From contig JABLYA010000001.1 in NCBI GenBank assembly GCA_013177855.1, positions 310,001-374,000 of the forward strand: DNA of 64,000 nt, read 5' to 3'. Below, piece by piece: positions 36,650-46,510 of the stretch. Positions within the stretch are counted from its first letter, which is position 1, and each line of letters opens with the position of its first letter. The translations under genes and the position numbers were made by a program. Source of the stretch: Ignavibacteria bacterium. Its GTDB lineage: Bacteria; Bacteroidota; Ignavibacteria; Ch128b. Below the pieces are notes generated by a model. The model searched no databases. It was not told the DNA's origin and worked only from the letters and a program-made list of their open reading frames with translations.

Positions 36650-37757
36650 TAATGTCAGCCCTTCAGGATTTTGATTTTTCTTGTGTCTTCAATTTTTTCT
36701 ATAATAATTTCATCCATTTTGTATTAGATTTTTTTTGCGCGGCACATAATTCTTTCTACAAATAGGTCGTCGCTACGCGACTTTTATTTTTGGCTCTTCA
36801 ACATTTTTTCTACAAATAGGTCGTTGCTATGCAACTTAATTTTTAATGTTGTTCAATATTTTTTTTACAAATAGGTCATCGCTTTGCGATTTCTCTTGAA
36901 ATGTCTTTTTTTATTGAACTTTATAAAGCTTCGTAGGAGCGACCTATTTGTAGAAAAGACAAAAAACAAAAAAAAACAAAGCTCCATAGATGTGACCTAT
37001 TTTTAGAATTAACCACGAAGTGGTGAAATTATTATAGAATGAAATTCACACAAGCAAAAAAATTAAAACTCCGAAGGAGTGACATTTTATGATCAATGAT
37101 AGAAATCAATCATATATTTCAATCGAATTTTAGTTTTGATATAATGTCATCCCTTCGGGATTTTGTCTTTTGTTGTGCCTTCAATTTTATCTATAATAAT
37201 TTCATCCCTTTGGGATTTTTTCTCTTTGAAATTGATTTTTCTTATAACAATTTCATCCCTTTGGGATTTAATTTTCATTTGCGGAATTAAAATCAATCTC
37301 TTTTTTGAAATAATTTTCTCAACTCCGAAGGAGTTGAATTTGATTAGCCCCGAGTTACACTCGGAGAATATTATCAAAAGAAAATTCCAACCCTGAAGGG
37401 GTTGAATGTGGATTTCAAAATTTTTTTAATGTTTGATCTGTAATCGAATTTTTAAAATCGTCTAGAACAATTTATGTTATAATTGAACCCATTTAGGGTT
37501 CTTTGTTTTTTTGTTTCTCTACCCCCAATCCGATTGGGGGCTATTCACATTAAACCCCTGCGGGGTTTTTATATTTTTTGTTTTTTTATGTGTAATTGTC
37601 ATTTTCAATAATAATTTCATCCATTTTGTATTAGATTTTTTTTGTGCGGCACATAATTCTTTCTACAAATAGGTCGTCGCTACGCGACTATAATTTTGGG
37701 GTTTTTAAAAATTCTCTCTACAAATAGGACGTTGCTACGCAACTTTAATTTTTCTGT
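36650..37757. repeat. Composite hairpin-repeat block 3
   Basis: Third copy of the composite repeat, about 1.1 kb, ending against the 3' end of hypE. Order seen: two TCATCC-type hairpins, three CTACAAATAGGTCG units, two GGAGCGACCTATTTGTAG units, ACCACGAAGTGGTG, ACTCCGAAGGAGTGACATT, three ATCCCTTTGGGAT units, AACTCCGAAGGAGTTG, CCGAGTTACACTCGG, CAACCCTGAAGGGGTTG, CCCCCAATCCGATTGGGGG with ACCCCTGCGGGGT, one TCATCC-type unit and two CTACAAATAGG units. The 277 bases before it (36373-36650) hold no gene that I can see. Short frames within the block are artefacts. Confidence 0.85.
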
Positions 37758-37759
37758 GT

Positions 37760-38803
37760 CTAACAAATCCTTGGTAACTGTTCCCCTGAAATCATATCAA
37801 CTATTCTGGTGCTGCCGATTAATGTTTTCATTGTGACAAGCGATAAACCTTCTTCAATAACTTTCCCTATTATTCGAGATTCTTTCCCATGAGGATTTTT
37901 CTTCATCGCATCAAGGACTTTTTCTGCATCACTCTCATCTACAAAAACTAAGATTTTACCTTCATTGGCAATGTATAGCGGGTCGAGACCCAAAATTTCA
38001 CAAGCACCCATCACTTCCTCTGATACTGGAATTTCTTTTTCATAAATCTCAATCTTTACATTTGCCGATGAAGCAATTTCATTTAATGCACTTGCCAGCC
38101 CGCCACGAGTTGGATCCCGCATTACACTTATCTTATTTGAAACTTTCAGAATATCTTCAACTAATCCATTTAATGGTGCAGTATCACTTTTAATTTTAGT
38201 CTCGAATTCAAGACCTTCTCTCTCTGACATAATTGCAATACCATGCTCTGCAATTCTCCCATTTATAATAATGACATCTCCTGATTTCACTTTTTTTGGT
38301 GAGATTTCCAATCCTTCGTAAACTAATCCAATTCCGGAAGTATTAATAAAAATTTTATCACCTTTACCTTTTTCTACTACTTTAGTATCACCAGTAACAA
38401 TCATTACACCTGCTTCGTCTGCTGCTTTCTTCATACTTAAAACTATCTGCCATAATTCTTCAATTTCTAATCCCTCCTCTATAATAAATCCAGCTGAAAT
38501 AAATAAAGGTTTTGCACCACAAACAGCTAAATCGTTTACAGTTCCATTTATTGCAAGTTCACCAATATTTCCGCCAGGAAAGAAAATCGGATTTACTACA
38601 TAAGAATCAGTTGTAAAAGCAAACTTGTTTCCACTGATCTCAAAAATTGCTCCATCGTGAAGTTCATTTAAATATTCATTTCCAAATTGATTAAGAAACA
38701 TCTTTGAAATTAATTGATGCGTTAATGTTCCTCCACCGCCGTGGGCGAGTAAAACTTTTTCATATTCTGATTTTGGAATCGGACAGCTTAATTGAAATTC
38801 CAT
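37760..38803 (-). CDS. hypE: Hydrogenase maturation protein HypE
   Basis: A 347-residue member of the PurM/ThiL-like fold that dehydrates the thiocarbamate on its own C-terminal cysteine to thiocyanate, the cyanide source for the iron of [NiFe] hydrogenases. It starts with the nucleotide-binding LLAHGGGGTLTHQLISKMF, contains GTVNDLAVCGAKP, VTGDTKVVEKGKGD and RDPTRGGLASALNEIA, and ends PRIC with the carbamoyl-acceptor cysteine as last residue. Intact. Eight bases after hypD; its stop is 3 bases from hairpin block 3. Confidence 0.97.
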   Translation of the reverse strand: MEFQLSCPIPKSEYEKVLLAHGGGGTLTHQLISKMFLNQFGNEYLNELHDGAIFEISGNKFAFTTDSYVVNPIFFPGGNIGELAINGTVNDLAVCGAKPLFISAGFIIEEGLEIEELWQIVLSMKKAADEAGVMIVTGDTKVVEKGKGDKIFINTSGIGLVYEGLEISPKKVKSGDVIIINGRIAEHGIAIMSEREGLEFETKIKSDTAPLNGLVEDILKVSNKISVMRDPTRGGLASALNEIASSANVKIEIYEKEIPVSEEVMGACEILGLDPLYIANEGKILVFVDESDAEKVLDAMKKNPHGKESRIIGKVIEEGLSLVTMKTLIGSTRIVDMISGEQLPRIC

Positions 38804-38811
38804 TTTTCAAC

Positions 38812-39906
38812 TCAGTTTATTTTGACTTTCTTATAATGAAAATAAGCAGCACAGGCTCCCTCTGATGAAACCATTGGTGCACCGAGTGGATTTTCTGGTG
38901 TACATTCTTTTCCAAAAGCTGGACATTCAATTGGCAGCTTTAATCCCTGCAAAACTTCTCCGGCAATACAAACTTCAGGTTCATCCACTTGTAAATTTTT
39001 AATATCAAAAATCTTTTCAGCATCAAAATCTGAAAACTCATCTTTTAATTTTAAACCGCTTTTTGGAATTAATCCTATTCCTCTCCATTTTCTATCAGTT
39101 ATTTCAAAAACTTTTTTTATAACTTCTTTTGCAGCAAGATTTCCTTCTTTTCTCACAACTCTCGAATATTGATTTTCAACAATATTCTTTCCCTCTTCAA
39201 GCAGAGTTACACATTTCAAAATTCCTTGAAGGATATCAATAGGTTCAAATCCAGTTACAACGATTGGTATTTTGTATTTTTCAGCTAATGGTAAATATTC
39301 TTCATAACCCATAACTGTGCAGACATGACCAGCTGCGAGAAATCCATTTATACTCGAATTAAATCCGCTCATCAAAGCTTCAATTGCTGGCGGAACCAAA
39401 ACATGTGAACAAAGAATTGAATAATTTTTTAATCCAAGTTCTTTTGCTCTTAATACAGACATTCCATTTGCCGGTGCAGTAGTTTCAAATCCAACAGCGA
39501 AGAAAACAACTTTCTTATCCGGATTCGATTGAGCGATTTTAACAGCATCCAGTGGTGAATAAACCATTCTGACATCACCACCATTTGCTTTAACTGAGAG
39601 TAAATCTAATTTAGAACCGGGAACTCTTAACATATCTCCAAATGAAGTAAAAATAACATCTGGTTGTGATGCAATCTCAATAGCTTTGTCAATCATCTCG
39701 AGAGATGTCACACAAACCGGGCAGCCAGGACCATGAATTAGTCTAATTTTATCTGGCAGTAATTCATCAATGTTGTATTTTAAAATTGAATGAGTTTGAC
39801 CTCCGCAAACTTCCATTATTGTCCAGTTTCGTTTCGTCACCTCTTTTATCTTTAAAGCTAAATTTTGAGCTGCTTCGGGATTTCTGAATTCACTTAAGTA
39901 TTTCAT
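38812..39906 (-). CDS. hypD: Hydrogenase maturation protein HypD
   Basis: A 364-residue iron-sulfur protein that, with HypC, assembles Fe(CN)2CO. Characteristic cysteine stretches are present: [52 protein letters not shown] and the C-terminal cluster region [20 protein letters not shown] with [20 protein letters not shown]. The GFETTAPAN word of the central domain is also there. Full length. It shares four bases with the end of hypC and is followed by hypE. Confidence 0.97.
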   Translation of the reverse strand: MKYLSEFRNPEAAQNLALKIKEVTKRNWTIMEVCGGQTHSILKYNIDELLPDKIRLIHGPGCPVCVTSLEMIDKAIEIASQPDVIFTSFGDMLRVPGSKLDLLSVKANGGDVRMVYSPLDAVKIAQSNPDKKVVFFAVGFETTAPANGMSVLRAKELGLKNYSILCSHVLVPPAIEALMSGFNSSINGFLAAGHVCTVMGYEEYLPLAEKYKIPIVVTGFEPIDILQGILKCVTLLEEGKNIVENQYSRVVRKEGNLAAKEVIKKVFEITDRKWRGIGLIPKSGLKLKDEFSDFDAEKIFDIKNLQVDEPEVCIAGEVLQGLKLPIECPAFGKECTPENPLGAPMVSSEGACAAYFHYKKVKIN

Positions 39907-40166
39907 TGCTCGCTCTCATTGGATTGATCCAGTTCATTCAATTCACCCATTTCTTTCAAGATGCGAAGTGTTTCCATTGCCTCTTTTTCATCAATTTTAT
40001 TAAGAGCAAATCCAACATGCACTAAAACATAATCACCAACCTGTAAATCCGGAATCCAGGCGACGCATACATCTTTTTTGACGCCGCCGAAATTTACTTT
40101 TGCCATTTTAATTAAATCTGTCCCTTCATAAATTTCCTCAACTTTCCCAGGAACTGCCAGACACAT
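39903..40166 (-). CDS. hypC: Hydrogenase maturation chaperone HypC
   Basis: An 87-residue beta-barrel chaperone that carries the iron centre with HypD. It begins [12 protein letters not shown] with the essential N-terminal cysteine, has [18 protein letters not shown] and [27 protein letters not shown] stands seven bases before the ATG. The C-terminal tail is Glu/Asn-rich and dispensable in homologues. A 120-base gap with no gene separates it from hypF, which precedes it on the same strand. Confidence 0.97.
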   Translation of the reverse strand: MCLAVPGKVEEIYEGTDLIKMAKVNFGGVKKDVCVAWIPDLQVGDYVLVHVGFALNKIDEKEAMETLRILKEMGELNELDQSNESEQ

Positions 40167-40286
40167 AATTAACCTCCTTCTTTAATTTTGAAATCTTTTA
40201 CTAAAAATATTGTTTTTAAGAATTATTTTCTCTGTATTAAAACAACTCTTTTCTTTTTCTCTGCAAAACATTAATCATCATTCTCA

Positions 40287-42557
40287 TCAATCTTTTTTAT
40301 TTTTAAGATGGTAAGCTGCAATTTGACCAAAAGAAATTCCACCATCATTGGTTGGAATTCTTTGATGCCAGTAAACCTGAAAATTTTCATCTTTCAATCT
40401 TTTGATCGTTCTTTCAAGCAAATAAACATTTTGAAAGCAGCCACCGCTTAGAAGAACTTTCTGCATATTGAAATGTTTTGCCACTTGAACAATTATTTCG
40501 CATAGTGTATTGTGAAATTTCGCTGAGATCATTCCTTTGCTGATTTCTTTTTCAACATCATTAATTATTCCTTCAATGATTTTTTTCCAATCAATAATTA
40601 AAATTTCATTAGATTGAAATTCAAATTCATAGAAATCATCGATTCCATTTTCTATTGCAAATTCAAGTTTCATTGCAGCCTGACCTTCAAAATTTGAATA
40701 ATCAGTTATTCCAATTAATGAAGATACAGCATCAAAAAGCCTTCCCGCACTTACACACTCGGGGGAATTAATCTTCTTTCCAATTTGATTGACTAATAAT
40801 TTTAATTCAACTTCACCAAACTTTGATTTTAAAATTGGCATATTGATAATATCACTACCATAAATTTCATAAAGAACTCCTGCAAGAGTTCTTTTCGGTT
40901 CACGAATTGCTTTTTCACCTGATGGTAAATGAAATTTTCGAAATTGACCTAAGTGTTGAAAAGTTTCATTATCAATGAAAAAGAATTCGCTGCCCCAGAT
41001 TTTTCCATCAAAGCCGTAACCTGTTCCATCCCAGGAAACTCCAAGTGCTTCACCTTTGACCTGATTTTCGAGCTTGCATGCAGCAATATGTGCAAGATGA
41101 TGTTGAATTAACTTGTAATCTTTTTTTTGTTCTCTTAAGAACTTTGTCGATAAATATTCAGGATGCAGATCACCTGCAAATTTTAATCTATCAACTTCAT
41201 AAAGAGTTTGAAAATCAGTTATCGTCCGCTGAAAAGCATTGAATGATTCAAAAGTCGAAAGATCTCCGATGTGTTGACTTATAAAAACCTGCTCTCTTTT
41301 TTTAAGCGAAATCGTATTTTTAAGATGACCTCCAACAGCGATTAAATTTTCTTCAATCATATTTTCAATTAAATAAGGTAAAGGTGCATAACCTCTGGCT
41401 CTCCTGATTATAAATTCACGATTATTAATTATCCTTGCAATAGAATCATCACAATGTCGGAGTATAGGTCTATTATGGACAAGGAAATAATCTGCTATTC
41501 CATTAAGTCTCTTTAATGCTTCATATTCATCAATACAAATTGGTTCTTCTGACAGGTTCCCACTGGTTGCGACTATTGGTTTTTGTAAAAATTTCATCAT
41601 AATATGATGCAAAGGAGTATAAGGGAGCATTATACCAAGATAAGGATTTTCAGGAGCAATTAATTCAGATATTTTTATTTCATTAGCAGCCTTTTTCTTT
41701 TTAAGTAATACAATGGGAGATTCTGGAGAGAGTAATAATCTTTCCTCAAGCTCATTAACTTCACAAACTTTTTTTACCGAACTAATATCTGGGAACATCA
41801 AAGCAAATGGTTTTTCTTCTCTATGTTTTTTGCTTCTTAAATTTCTGACTGCATTATTATCGGCTGCATTTACTATTAAATGAAATCCACCAAGTCCTTT
41901 AATAGCAAGAATTTTACCTTGATTAATTAGATCAATACTTTGGTAAATTGCATCTGTTTTTTCTGCGATTTTCTCACCCCTTGAATTCCACAATTCAACT
42001 TGAGGACCGCAAACTGGACACGCAATCGGCTGAGCATGAAATCTTCTATCTTCTGGATTACGATATTCTCTTTCACAGTCACTGCACATTTTAAAACTTT
42101 TCATCGTGGTTTTCTGTCTGTCATACGGGAGCATCTCTATTATTGTGAATCGGGGACCACAATTTGTGCAATTAATAAATGGATAAAGATATCTTCGATC
42201 TGAAGGATCAAAAAGTTCTCTCAAACAGTCTTTGCATACTGCAATATCTGGCAATATTAAAGCTGATATTTCCTCCTCTTTCTCGCTCTTTCTGATTTCG
42301 AAATGAGTATAACCGATTGGATCTAAAAAAGAATATTCAAACGACTGTATAATTGAAATAGAAGGTTTTTCTTTTTCAATTCTAATTATAAATTCTTTTA
42401 ATCTATTAAGTTCACCTTCGGCTTCAATAAAGACTCCTTTTGAAGAGTTATTCACATAACCATTGAGATTTAATTCCTTGGCTAGTCTAAAAATAAATGG
42501 TCGAAAACCAACTCCCTGCACAGCACCTCGAATTATGATTTTAACTCTTTCAATCAT
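40287..42557 (-). CDS. hypF: Carbamoyltransferase HypF
   Basis: A 756-residue enzyme that activates carbamoyl phosphate and passes the carbamoyl group to HypE. Domains in order: acylphosphatase (residues 1-90, GAVQGVGFRPFIFRLAKEL), two zinc knuckles (CKDCLRELFDPSDRRYLYPF, NCTNCGP, CSDCEREYRNPEDRRFHAQP, CPVCGP, about 105-185), YrdC-like domain (190-370, KGLGGFHLIVNAADN, RSKKHREEKPFALMF) and the Kae1-like domain (380-756, LHPEYLSTKF, QHHLAHIAACKLEN, VSWDGTGYGFDGKIWGSEFF, LSGGCFQNVYLLE). Complete and of family length. It heads the hypF-C-D-E run. Confidence 0.97.
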   Translation of the reverse strand: MIERVKIIIRGAVQGVGFRPFIFRLAKELNLNGYVNNSSKGVFIEAEGELNRLKEFIIRIEKEKPSISIIQSFEYSFLDPIGYTHFEIRKSEKEEEISALILPDIAVCKDCLRELFDPSDRRYLYPFINCTNCGPRFTIIEMLPYDRQKTTMKSFKMCSDCEREYRNPEDRRFHAQPIACPVCGPQVELWNSRGEKIAEKTDAIYQSIDLINQGKILAIKGLGGFHLIVNAADNNAVRNLRSKKHREEKPFALMFPDISSVKKVCEVNELEERLLLSPESPIVLLKKKKAANEIKISELIAPENPYLGIMLPYTPLHHIMMKFLQKPIVATSGNLSEEPICIDEYEALKRLNGIADYFLVHNRPILRHCDDSIARIINNREFIIRRARGYAPLPYLIENMIEENLIAVGGHLKNTISLKKREQVFISQHIGDLSTFESFNAFQRTITDFQTLYEVDRLKFAGDLHPEYLSTKFLREQKKDYKLIQHHLAHIAACKLENQVKGEALGVSWDGTGYGFDGKIWGSEFFFIDNETFQHLGQFRKFHLPSGEKAIREPKRTLAGVLYEIYGSDIINMPILKSKFGEVELKLLVNQIGKKINSPECVSAGRLFDAVSSLIGITDYSNFEGQAAMKLEFAIENGIDDFYEFEFQSNEILIIDWKKIIEGIINDVEKEISKGMISAKFHNTLCEIIVQVAKHFNMQKVLLSGGCFQNVYLLERTIKRLKDENFQVYWHQRIPTNDGGISFGQIAAYHLKNKKD

Positions 42558-42605
42558 ATGAAGTAAAGTATTTTAAGTTCTTTGAAAAAATATTTTCTCA
42601 CCACT

Positions 42606-43110
42606 AATGTCGCTCTGAACTCGTTTCAGGGCTGAACTTGTTTCAACGTCACCCTGAGCTTGTTTCAAAGTCACTCTGAACTTGTTTCAAAGTCACCCTG
42701 AACTTGTTTCAGGGTCTTTCTCTGTTAAAAAATACAATTCATTGATTTCATTGTCACCCTGAACTCGTTTCAGGGTCTTTTTCTGTTAAAAAAATACAAT
42801 TCATCAATTTCAACGTCACCCTGAACTTGTTTCAGGGTCTCTCACTGTCAAAACTTTAGATGCTGAAACAAGTTCAGCATGACAAATAATGGTTTTCAAA
42901 AAAATACAATTAGTGAATTTCATTGTCACTCTGAACTTGTTTCAGAGTCTCCTCTGTTAAAAATTAGATGCCGAAACAAGTTCGGCATGAAAAGTAAGGG
43001 TTTTCAAAAAAATACAATTCATCAATTTCAATGTCACCCTGAACTTGTTTCAGGGTCTTTCTATAATAAAAAAATAGAGCCGAAACAAATTCGGTTTGAC
43101 AGTTTTCAGA
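42606..43110. repeat. REP array of CCCTGAA-TTCAGGG type, first half
   Basis: At least eight copies of a short inverted repeat, GTCACCCTGAACTTGTTTC followed by AGGGTCT, some in variant form (CTCTGAAC...TTTCAGAG). Between them stand near-constant spacers with AAAAAATACAATTCATCAAT. Two opposite-strand variants (ATGCTGAAACAAGTTCAGCA and ATGCCGAAACAAGTTCGGCA) are also here. Arms change together, keeping the pairing. The reading frame at 42879-43181 is an artefact of the repeat. From 43110 to the GIY-YIG gene nothing is seen. Confidence 0.85.
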
Positions 43111-43267
43111 CAGAAGTTGAGATTTTAAAATCAATACTCTGTCATATCAGAAACTATTGCTTTAGATACTGTAAACACTGATCAGTAATGTAAAAATAAA
43201 TTTTACATAATACTCAAACAACATTACAATTAGCCTCAGCTCAACATTTTTAAATTATTCTGATATT

Positions 43268-43555
43268 TTAATCTAAAAATTTTGAAGACAAATCTTCCCA
43301 ATCTTTATTGACTGATTCTATTAAATTTATTTTCCATTCCCTATGCCAGTTCTTCAATTGTTTTTCTCTTCTGATTGCATCATTAATATTATTGAATACC
43401 TCAAAATAGACGAGTTTGGTTAGATTATATCTTTTAGTGAAACCATTAATTAGTTTATTCTTATGTTCATAAACTCTTCTTGCTAAATTATTAGTAACAC
43501 CAATGTATAATACTTTTGAATTGTTTGTCATTATATAGACATAATAATTTTTCAA
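43268..43555 (-). CDS. Single-domain GIY-YIG nuclease (UPF0213/YhbQ-like)
   Basis: A 95-residue protein equal to one GIY-YIG endonuclease domain: YYVYIMTNNSKVLYIGVTNN (the GIY and YIG strands), LARRVYEHKN with the catalytic arginine, and KLVYFEVFNNINDAIRREKQ with the metal-binding glutamate, ending LKNWHREWKINLIES. This solo type is common in Bacteroidota, often in many copies, and its role is not settled; DNA repair or mobile-element functions are proposed. It stands alone between two REP arrays inside the hyp region, which suggests that it arrived with or acts on such repeats. Catalytic residues are intact. Confidence 0.88.
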   Translation of the reverse strand: MKNYYVYIMTNNSKVLYIGVTNNLARRVYEHKNKLINGFTKRYNLTKLVYFEVFNNINDAIRREKQLKNWHREWKINLIESVNKDWEDLSSKFLD

Positions 43556-43624
43556 GATTTAATACCTTAATTTTTTTAACATCATTAAAGATTTTTAATC
43601 AACATAATTAAGAAAGTCTTATTA

Positions 43625-44226
43625 TTGTCACTCTGAACTTGTTTCAGAGTTTCTCTCTGTAAAAAAATACAATTCATCAATTCCAATGTCACCCTGAACT
43701 TGTTTCAAAGTCACCCCGAACTTGTTTCAGGGTCTCTCTCTGTTAAAAAAATACAATTCATCATTACAATGTCACCCTGAACTTGGTTCAGGGTCTATTT
43801 CTATTAAAAAACAAGATGCCAAAAACAAGTTCAGCATGACAGTTAAGGTTTTCAAAGAATACAATTCATCATTTCAACGTCACCCTGAACTTGTTTCAGG
43901 GTCTTTCTCTGTTAAAAAAATTAGATGCCGAAACAAGTTCAGCATGACAGTTAAGGTTTTCAAAAAATACAATTCATCATTTCAACGTCACCCTGAACTT
44001 GTTTCAGGGTCTCTCTCTGTTAAAAAAATACAATTCATCATTACAATGTCACCCTGAACTTGTTTCAGGGTCTTCTCTGTCAAAAATTTAGATGCCGAAA
44101 CAAGTTCGGCATGACAAGTAAGGGTTTTCAAAAAAATACAATTCATCAATTTCAAAGTCACCCTGAACTTGATTCAGGGTCTTTTTCTGTTAAAAAAATT
44201 AGATGCTGAAACAAGTTCAGCATGAC
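43625..44226. repeat. REP array of CCCTGAA-TTCAGGG type, second half
   Basis: Seven or more further copies of GTCACCCTGAACTTGTTTC-AGGGTCT, alternating with reverse-type copies (GATGCCGAAACAAGTTC...GCATGAC) and the same AAAAAATACAATTCATCA spacer. The last copy ends three bases before the stop of hypB. The array looks periodic at about 60-120 bases. The frame at 43722-44057 gives the familiar false translation HPELVSGS and is not a gene. Confidence 0.85.
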
Positions 44227-44228
44227 AG

Positions 44229-44882
44229 CTAAGACTTATCAACATTCTTTTTTATCCAATTTATCCAATCACTTAATCCTTCCCCTGTTTTGCAAGATAT
44301 TTCAAAGATTTTAAGGTTTGGATTTATAGAAAGTGCATTCTTTTTCATTTCTTCAAGATTACAATTCACATAAGGGACTAAATCAATTTTATTTATAATT
44401 AAAACAGATGAATTACGAAACATTGCAGGATACTTGAGAGGTTTATCATCACCTTCTGTAGTGCTTAGAATTACTACTTTAATGTCTTCTCCAAGATCAT
44501 AATTTGATGGACAGACTAAATTTCCCACATTTTCAATAATTAAAACTTCTATATCTGCATTCTCAATATTTTGATAAGCATCTCGAACAAGGTTAGCCTC
44601 AAGATGACATCCGCCATTTGTAACTATTTGAACTACTGGAACATTAAATTTACTTACTCTTTCTGCATCAAGGCTGGTTTGGACATCTCCTTCAATTACA
44701 CCGATTTTAATTTTCCCTGATGAATGTTCAATTGTCTTTTCGATTATTGAAGTTTTGCCTGAACCAGGTGAACTGACAAAGTTCATTACAAATAAATTTT
44801 TTGATTTAAATTTCTCTCTGTTTTTTTGTGCAATTTGATCGTTCTTTTCAAGAACTTTTCGTTCGACTGTAATAATGCTCAT
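44229..44882 (-). CDS. hypB: Hydrogenase nickel-incorporation GTPase HypB
   Basis: A 217-residue SIMIBI-class GTPase that drives nickel delivery to [NiFe] hydrogenase with HypA. Motifs: FVSSPGSGKTSIIEKTIEH (P-loop), GVIEGDVQTSLDAERVSKF, QIVTNGGCHLEANLVRDAYQ with the metal-site cysteine and histidine, IIENVGNLVCPSNYDLGED, and NKIDLVPYV for guanine. It lacks the N-terminal histidine-rich tail found in some homologues, so it stores no extra nickel. Four-base overlap with hypA. Confidence 0.96.
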   Translation of the reverse strand: MSIITVERKVLEKNDQIAQKNREKFKSKNLFVMNFVSSPGSGKTSIIEKTIEHSSGKIKIGVIEGDVQTSLDAERVSKFNVPVVQIVTNGGCHLEANLVRDAYQNIENADIEVLIIENVGNLVCPSNYDLGEDIKVVILSTTEGDDKPLKYPAMFRNSSVLIINKIDLVPYVNCNLEEMKKNALSINPNLKIFEISCKTGEGLSDWINWIKKNVDKS

Positions 44883-45235
44883 ATTTCCTCCTTGTGATCT
44901 TCAATTTCAATTTCTAAAATTTCTAATTCTCTGCCTTCGAGCAGTTGAACATTAAAAGAATTACACTCAGGACATAAAAATATTGGTTCTGGCAATATGC
45001 TCTCTTTAAAACATTCATTGCATCTGATTTTTATCGGGACTTCAATCACTTCCAAATTTACATTTTCAAATTCTGTCTGAGCTGTAATAGCTTCAAAGCT
45101 GAACTTTAGTGAGTCAACTAAAACTCCAGAGAGATGTCCAATTTTCACTTTTATTGAAATAACTTTTGCGTCCGGTGATGGAAGACTTGCTTTTGTAATT
45201 GATAAAATTTCCTGAGCAATTGAAAGTTCGTGCAT
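44879..45235 (-). CDS. hypA: Hydrogenase/urease nickel metallochaperone HypA
   Basis: A 118-residue protein that binds nickel with its N-terminal MHE (His2) and zinc with two CxxC pairs: CNECFKESI and LCPECNSF. Other conserved words are ELSIAQEILSITKASL and KIGHLSGVLVDSLKFSFEAI. Full length. It is the first gene of the hypA-hypB pair, which is parted from hypF by 1.7 kb of REP arrays; no hydrogenase structural gene lies in the window. Confidence 0.95.
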   Translation of the reverse strand: MHELSIAQEILSITKASLPSPDAKVISIKVKIGHLSGVLVDSLKFSFEAITAQTEFENVNLEVIEVPIKIRCNECFKESILPEPIFLCPECNSFNVQLLEGRELEILEIEIEDHKEEI

Positions 45236-45345
45236 ATAATTCTGAAATTTTTTACAAAATATTAAATGAAATGTGAATAAAGAAAATTAGAATTTAATTG
45301 ATGTCTATGGAATTCTTGTCGAATTTGTGATTAAAGAAAACGCAA

Positions 45346-45590
45346 AAAACATAGACACACAGATCTTAAAACAAATTTATTCTAAAAAAGACAATACTAA
45401 TTTTTTCAATTTTTCTTTGCGAATACTTTGTGTTTTTTGCGCCTCTGCGATTTAAAGACCGAAAGCAAAAATGCTTAGATATACAGAGCTCAAAACAATT
45501 TTATGCTTATAAAGGCAATAATATTTTTTCAATTTTTCTTTGCAATGCCTTTGCGTTATTTGCGCCTCTGCGTTTAAGAAACCAAACTTA
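45346..45590. repeat. Tandem pair of TTTGCGCCTCTGCG-type repeats
   Basis: Two diverged copies of a unit of about 120 bases, each containing a T-rich TTTTTTCAATTTTTCTTTGC and ending TTTGCGCCTCTGCG (45437-45449 and 45559-45572). The rest of the 490 bases between hypA and the methyltransferase gene shows no coding signal. Similar words are common between genes in Bacteroidota. Confidence 0.6.
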
Positions 45591-45726
45591 AAATCTCAAA
45601 GTCAAGAGTTTCCAGGAGGTAAATCTCGAATAAACAATTACTTTTTTACTAAACGATTAATTTTGTAAGAATGATTTTTTTCAATTAATATTTATGACAA
45701 GTCTAATTAAATATAGAATTAAAAAA

Positions 45727-46260
45727 ATGCGAAAACTTACACACTCAGAAATTCAATCAAAACGATTAAGTATCGAGACGCTTAATCAAGCAAAAAAATT
45801 TCCTCTTTATGTTTTGCTTGATAACATCCGAAGTATGTATAATGTCGGATCCATATTTCGTACTTCCGATTCAATAATGATACAAAAATTATTTCTGACC
45901 GGCTACACTCCAACTCCAGAAAAGAAAGAAGTAAAAAAGACCGCTTTAGGTTCAACAGAAAGTGTTGAATGGGAATATCACAAAGATCCAATTGAATTGA
46001 TCAAAAAATTAAAATCCGATGGGATCAAAATCGTTGCATTGGAAATCACAGACAAAAGTGTTCCTTATACCTCAATTACAAAACAGGACTTTCCTATGTG
46101 TCTAATTGTAGGAAATGAAATCACAGGCATTCAAAATCAAATACTAGAATTGTGCGATCTTGCAATAGAATTACCAATGTATGGAATTAAACATTCATTA
46201 AATGTCGCCGTCGCCTACGGTGTAGCTGTTTATGAATTAAGAAGAAAATGGGAAGAGTAA
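45727..46260 (+). CDS. TrmH/SpoU-family RNA ribose methyltransferase
   Basis: About 177 residues from the ATG at 45727 (MRKLTHSEIQSKRLS, the usual start in homologues); an upstream in-frame ATG at 45694 would add 11 residues. Motifs of the SPOUT knot are complete: LDNIRSMYNVGSIFRTSD (motif 1), LIVGNEITGIQNQIL (motif 2) and ELPMYGIKHSLNVAVAYGVA (motif 3). These bind S-adenosylmethionine and methylate a 2'-hydroxyl of tRNA or rRNA. The exact target is not clear since it lacks an extra RNA-binding domain. It is one of very few plus-strand genes here and ends just before an IS256 remnant. Confidence 0.93.
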   Translation: MRKLTHSEIQSKRLSIETLNQAKKFPLYVLLDNIRSMYNVGSIFRTSDSIMIQKLFLTGYTPTPEKKEVKKTALGSTESVEWEYHKDPIELIKKLKSDGIKIVALEITDKSVPYTSITKQDFPMCLIVGNEITGIQNQILELCDLAIELPMYGIKHSLNVAVAYGVAVYELRRKWEE

Positions 46261-46265
46261 TTTTT

Positions 46266-46510
46266 AATAGCGTTTAAAAAATTTTGTAAAACGATCGAAA
46301 TAAAAGAGGCATTTACCCTCACTAAATTTGAAAAAATGGAGGCTAAATGCCCATCAAAATAACATTCAATAAAGACCTAAGCGAAATTATTGAGTATTTC
46401 AAAGAAAACAAAAATCTAGTTTCTTTTATTAACTCAATTGTATCAAGATTTCTGAAATATTTAATTGAGACTTTACTTGAAGCAAAAGTTGAATATGAGA
46501 GAATAAAGTT
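46266..46510 (+). mobile_element. IS256-family left-end fragment
   Basis: Starts with the terminal repeat (AATAGCGTTTAAAAAATTTT), then the leader with AAGAGGCATTTACCCTCACT and GGAGG, and the first 50 codons of the transposase (MPIKITFNKDLSEIIEYFKE...) from 46347. Homology to the other copies stops near 46510, soon followed by a stop codon. No right end is found. Nonfunctional. Confidence 0.8.

Noticed and set aside
42879-43181. Reading frames in REP arrays (also 43722-44057) giving HPELVSGS repeats
   Set aside because: They are translations of the palindromic REP itself, a common false gene call.
42606-44226. Regular repeats with spacers that look CRISPR-like
   Set aside because: The units are imperfect, occur in both orientations, and the spacers are themselves near-identical; no cas gene is in the window. 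They are REP elements.
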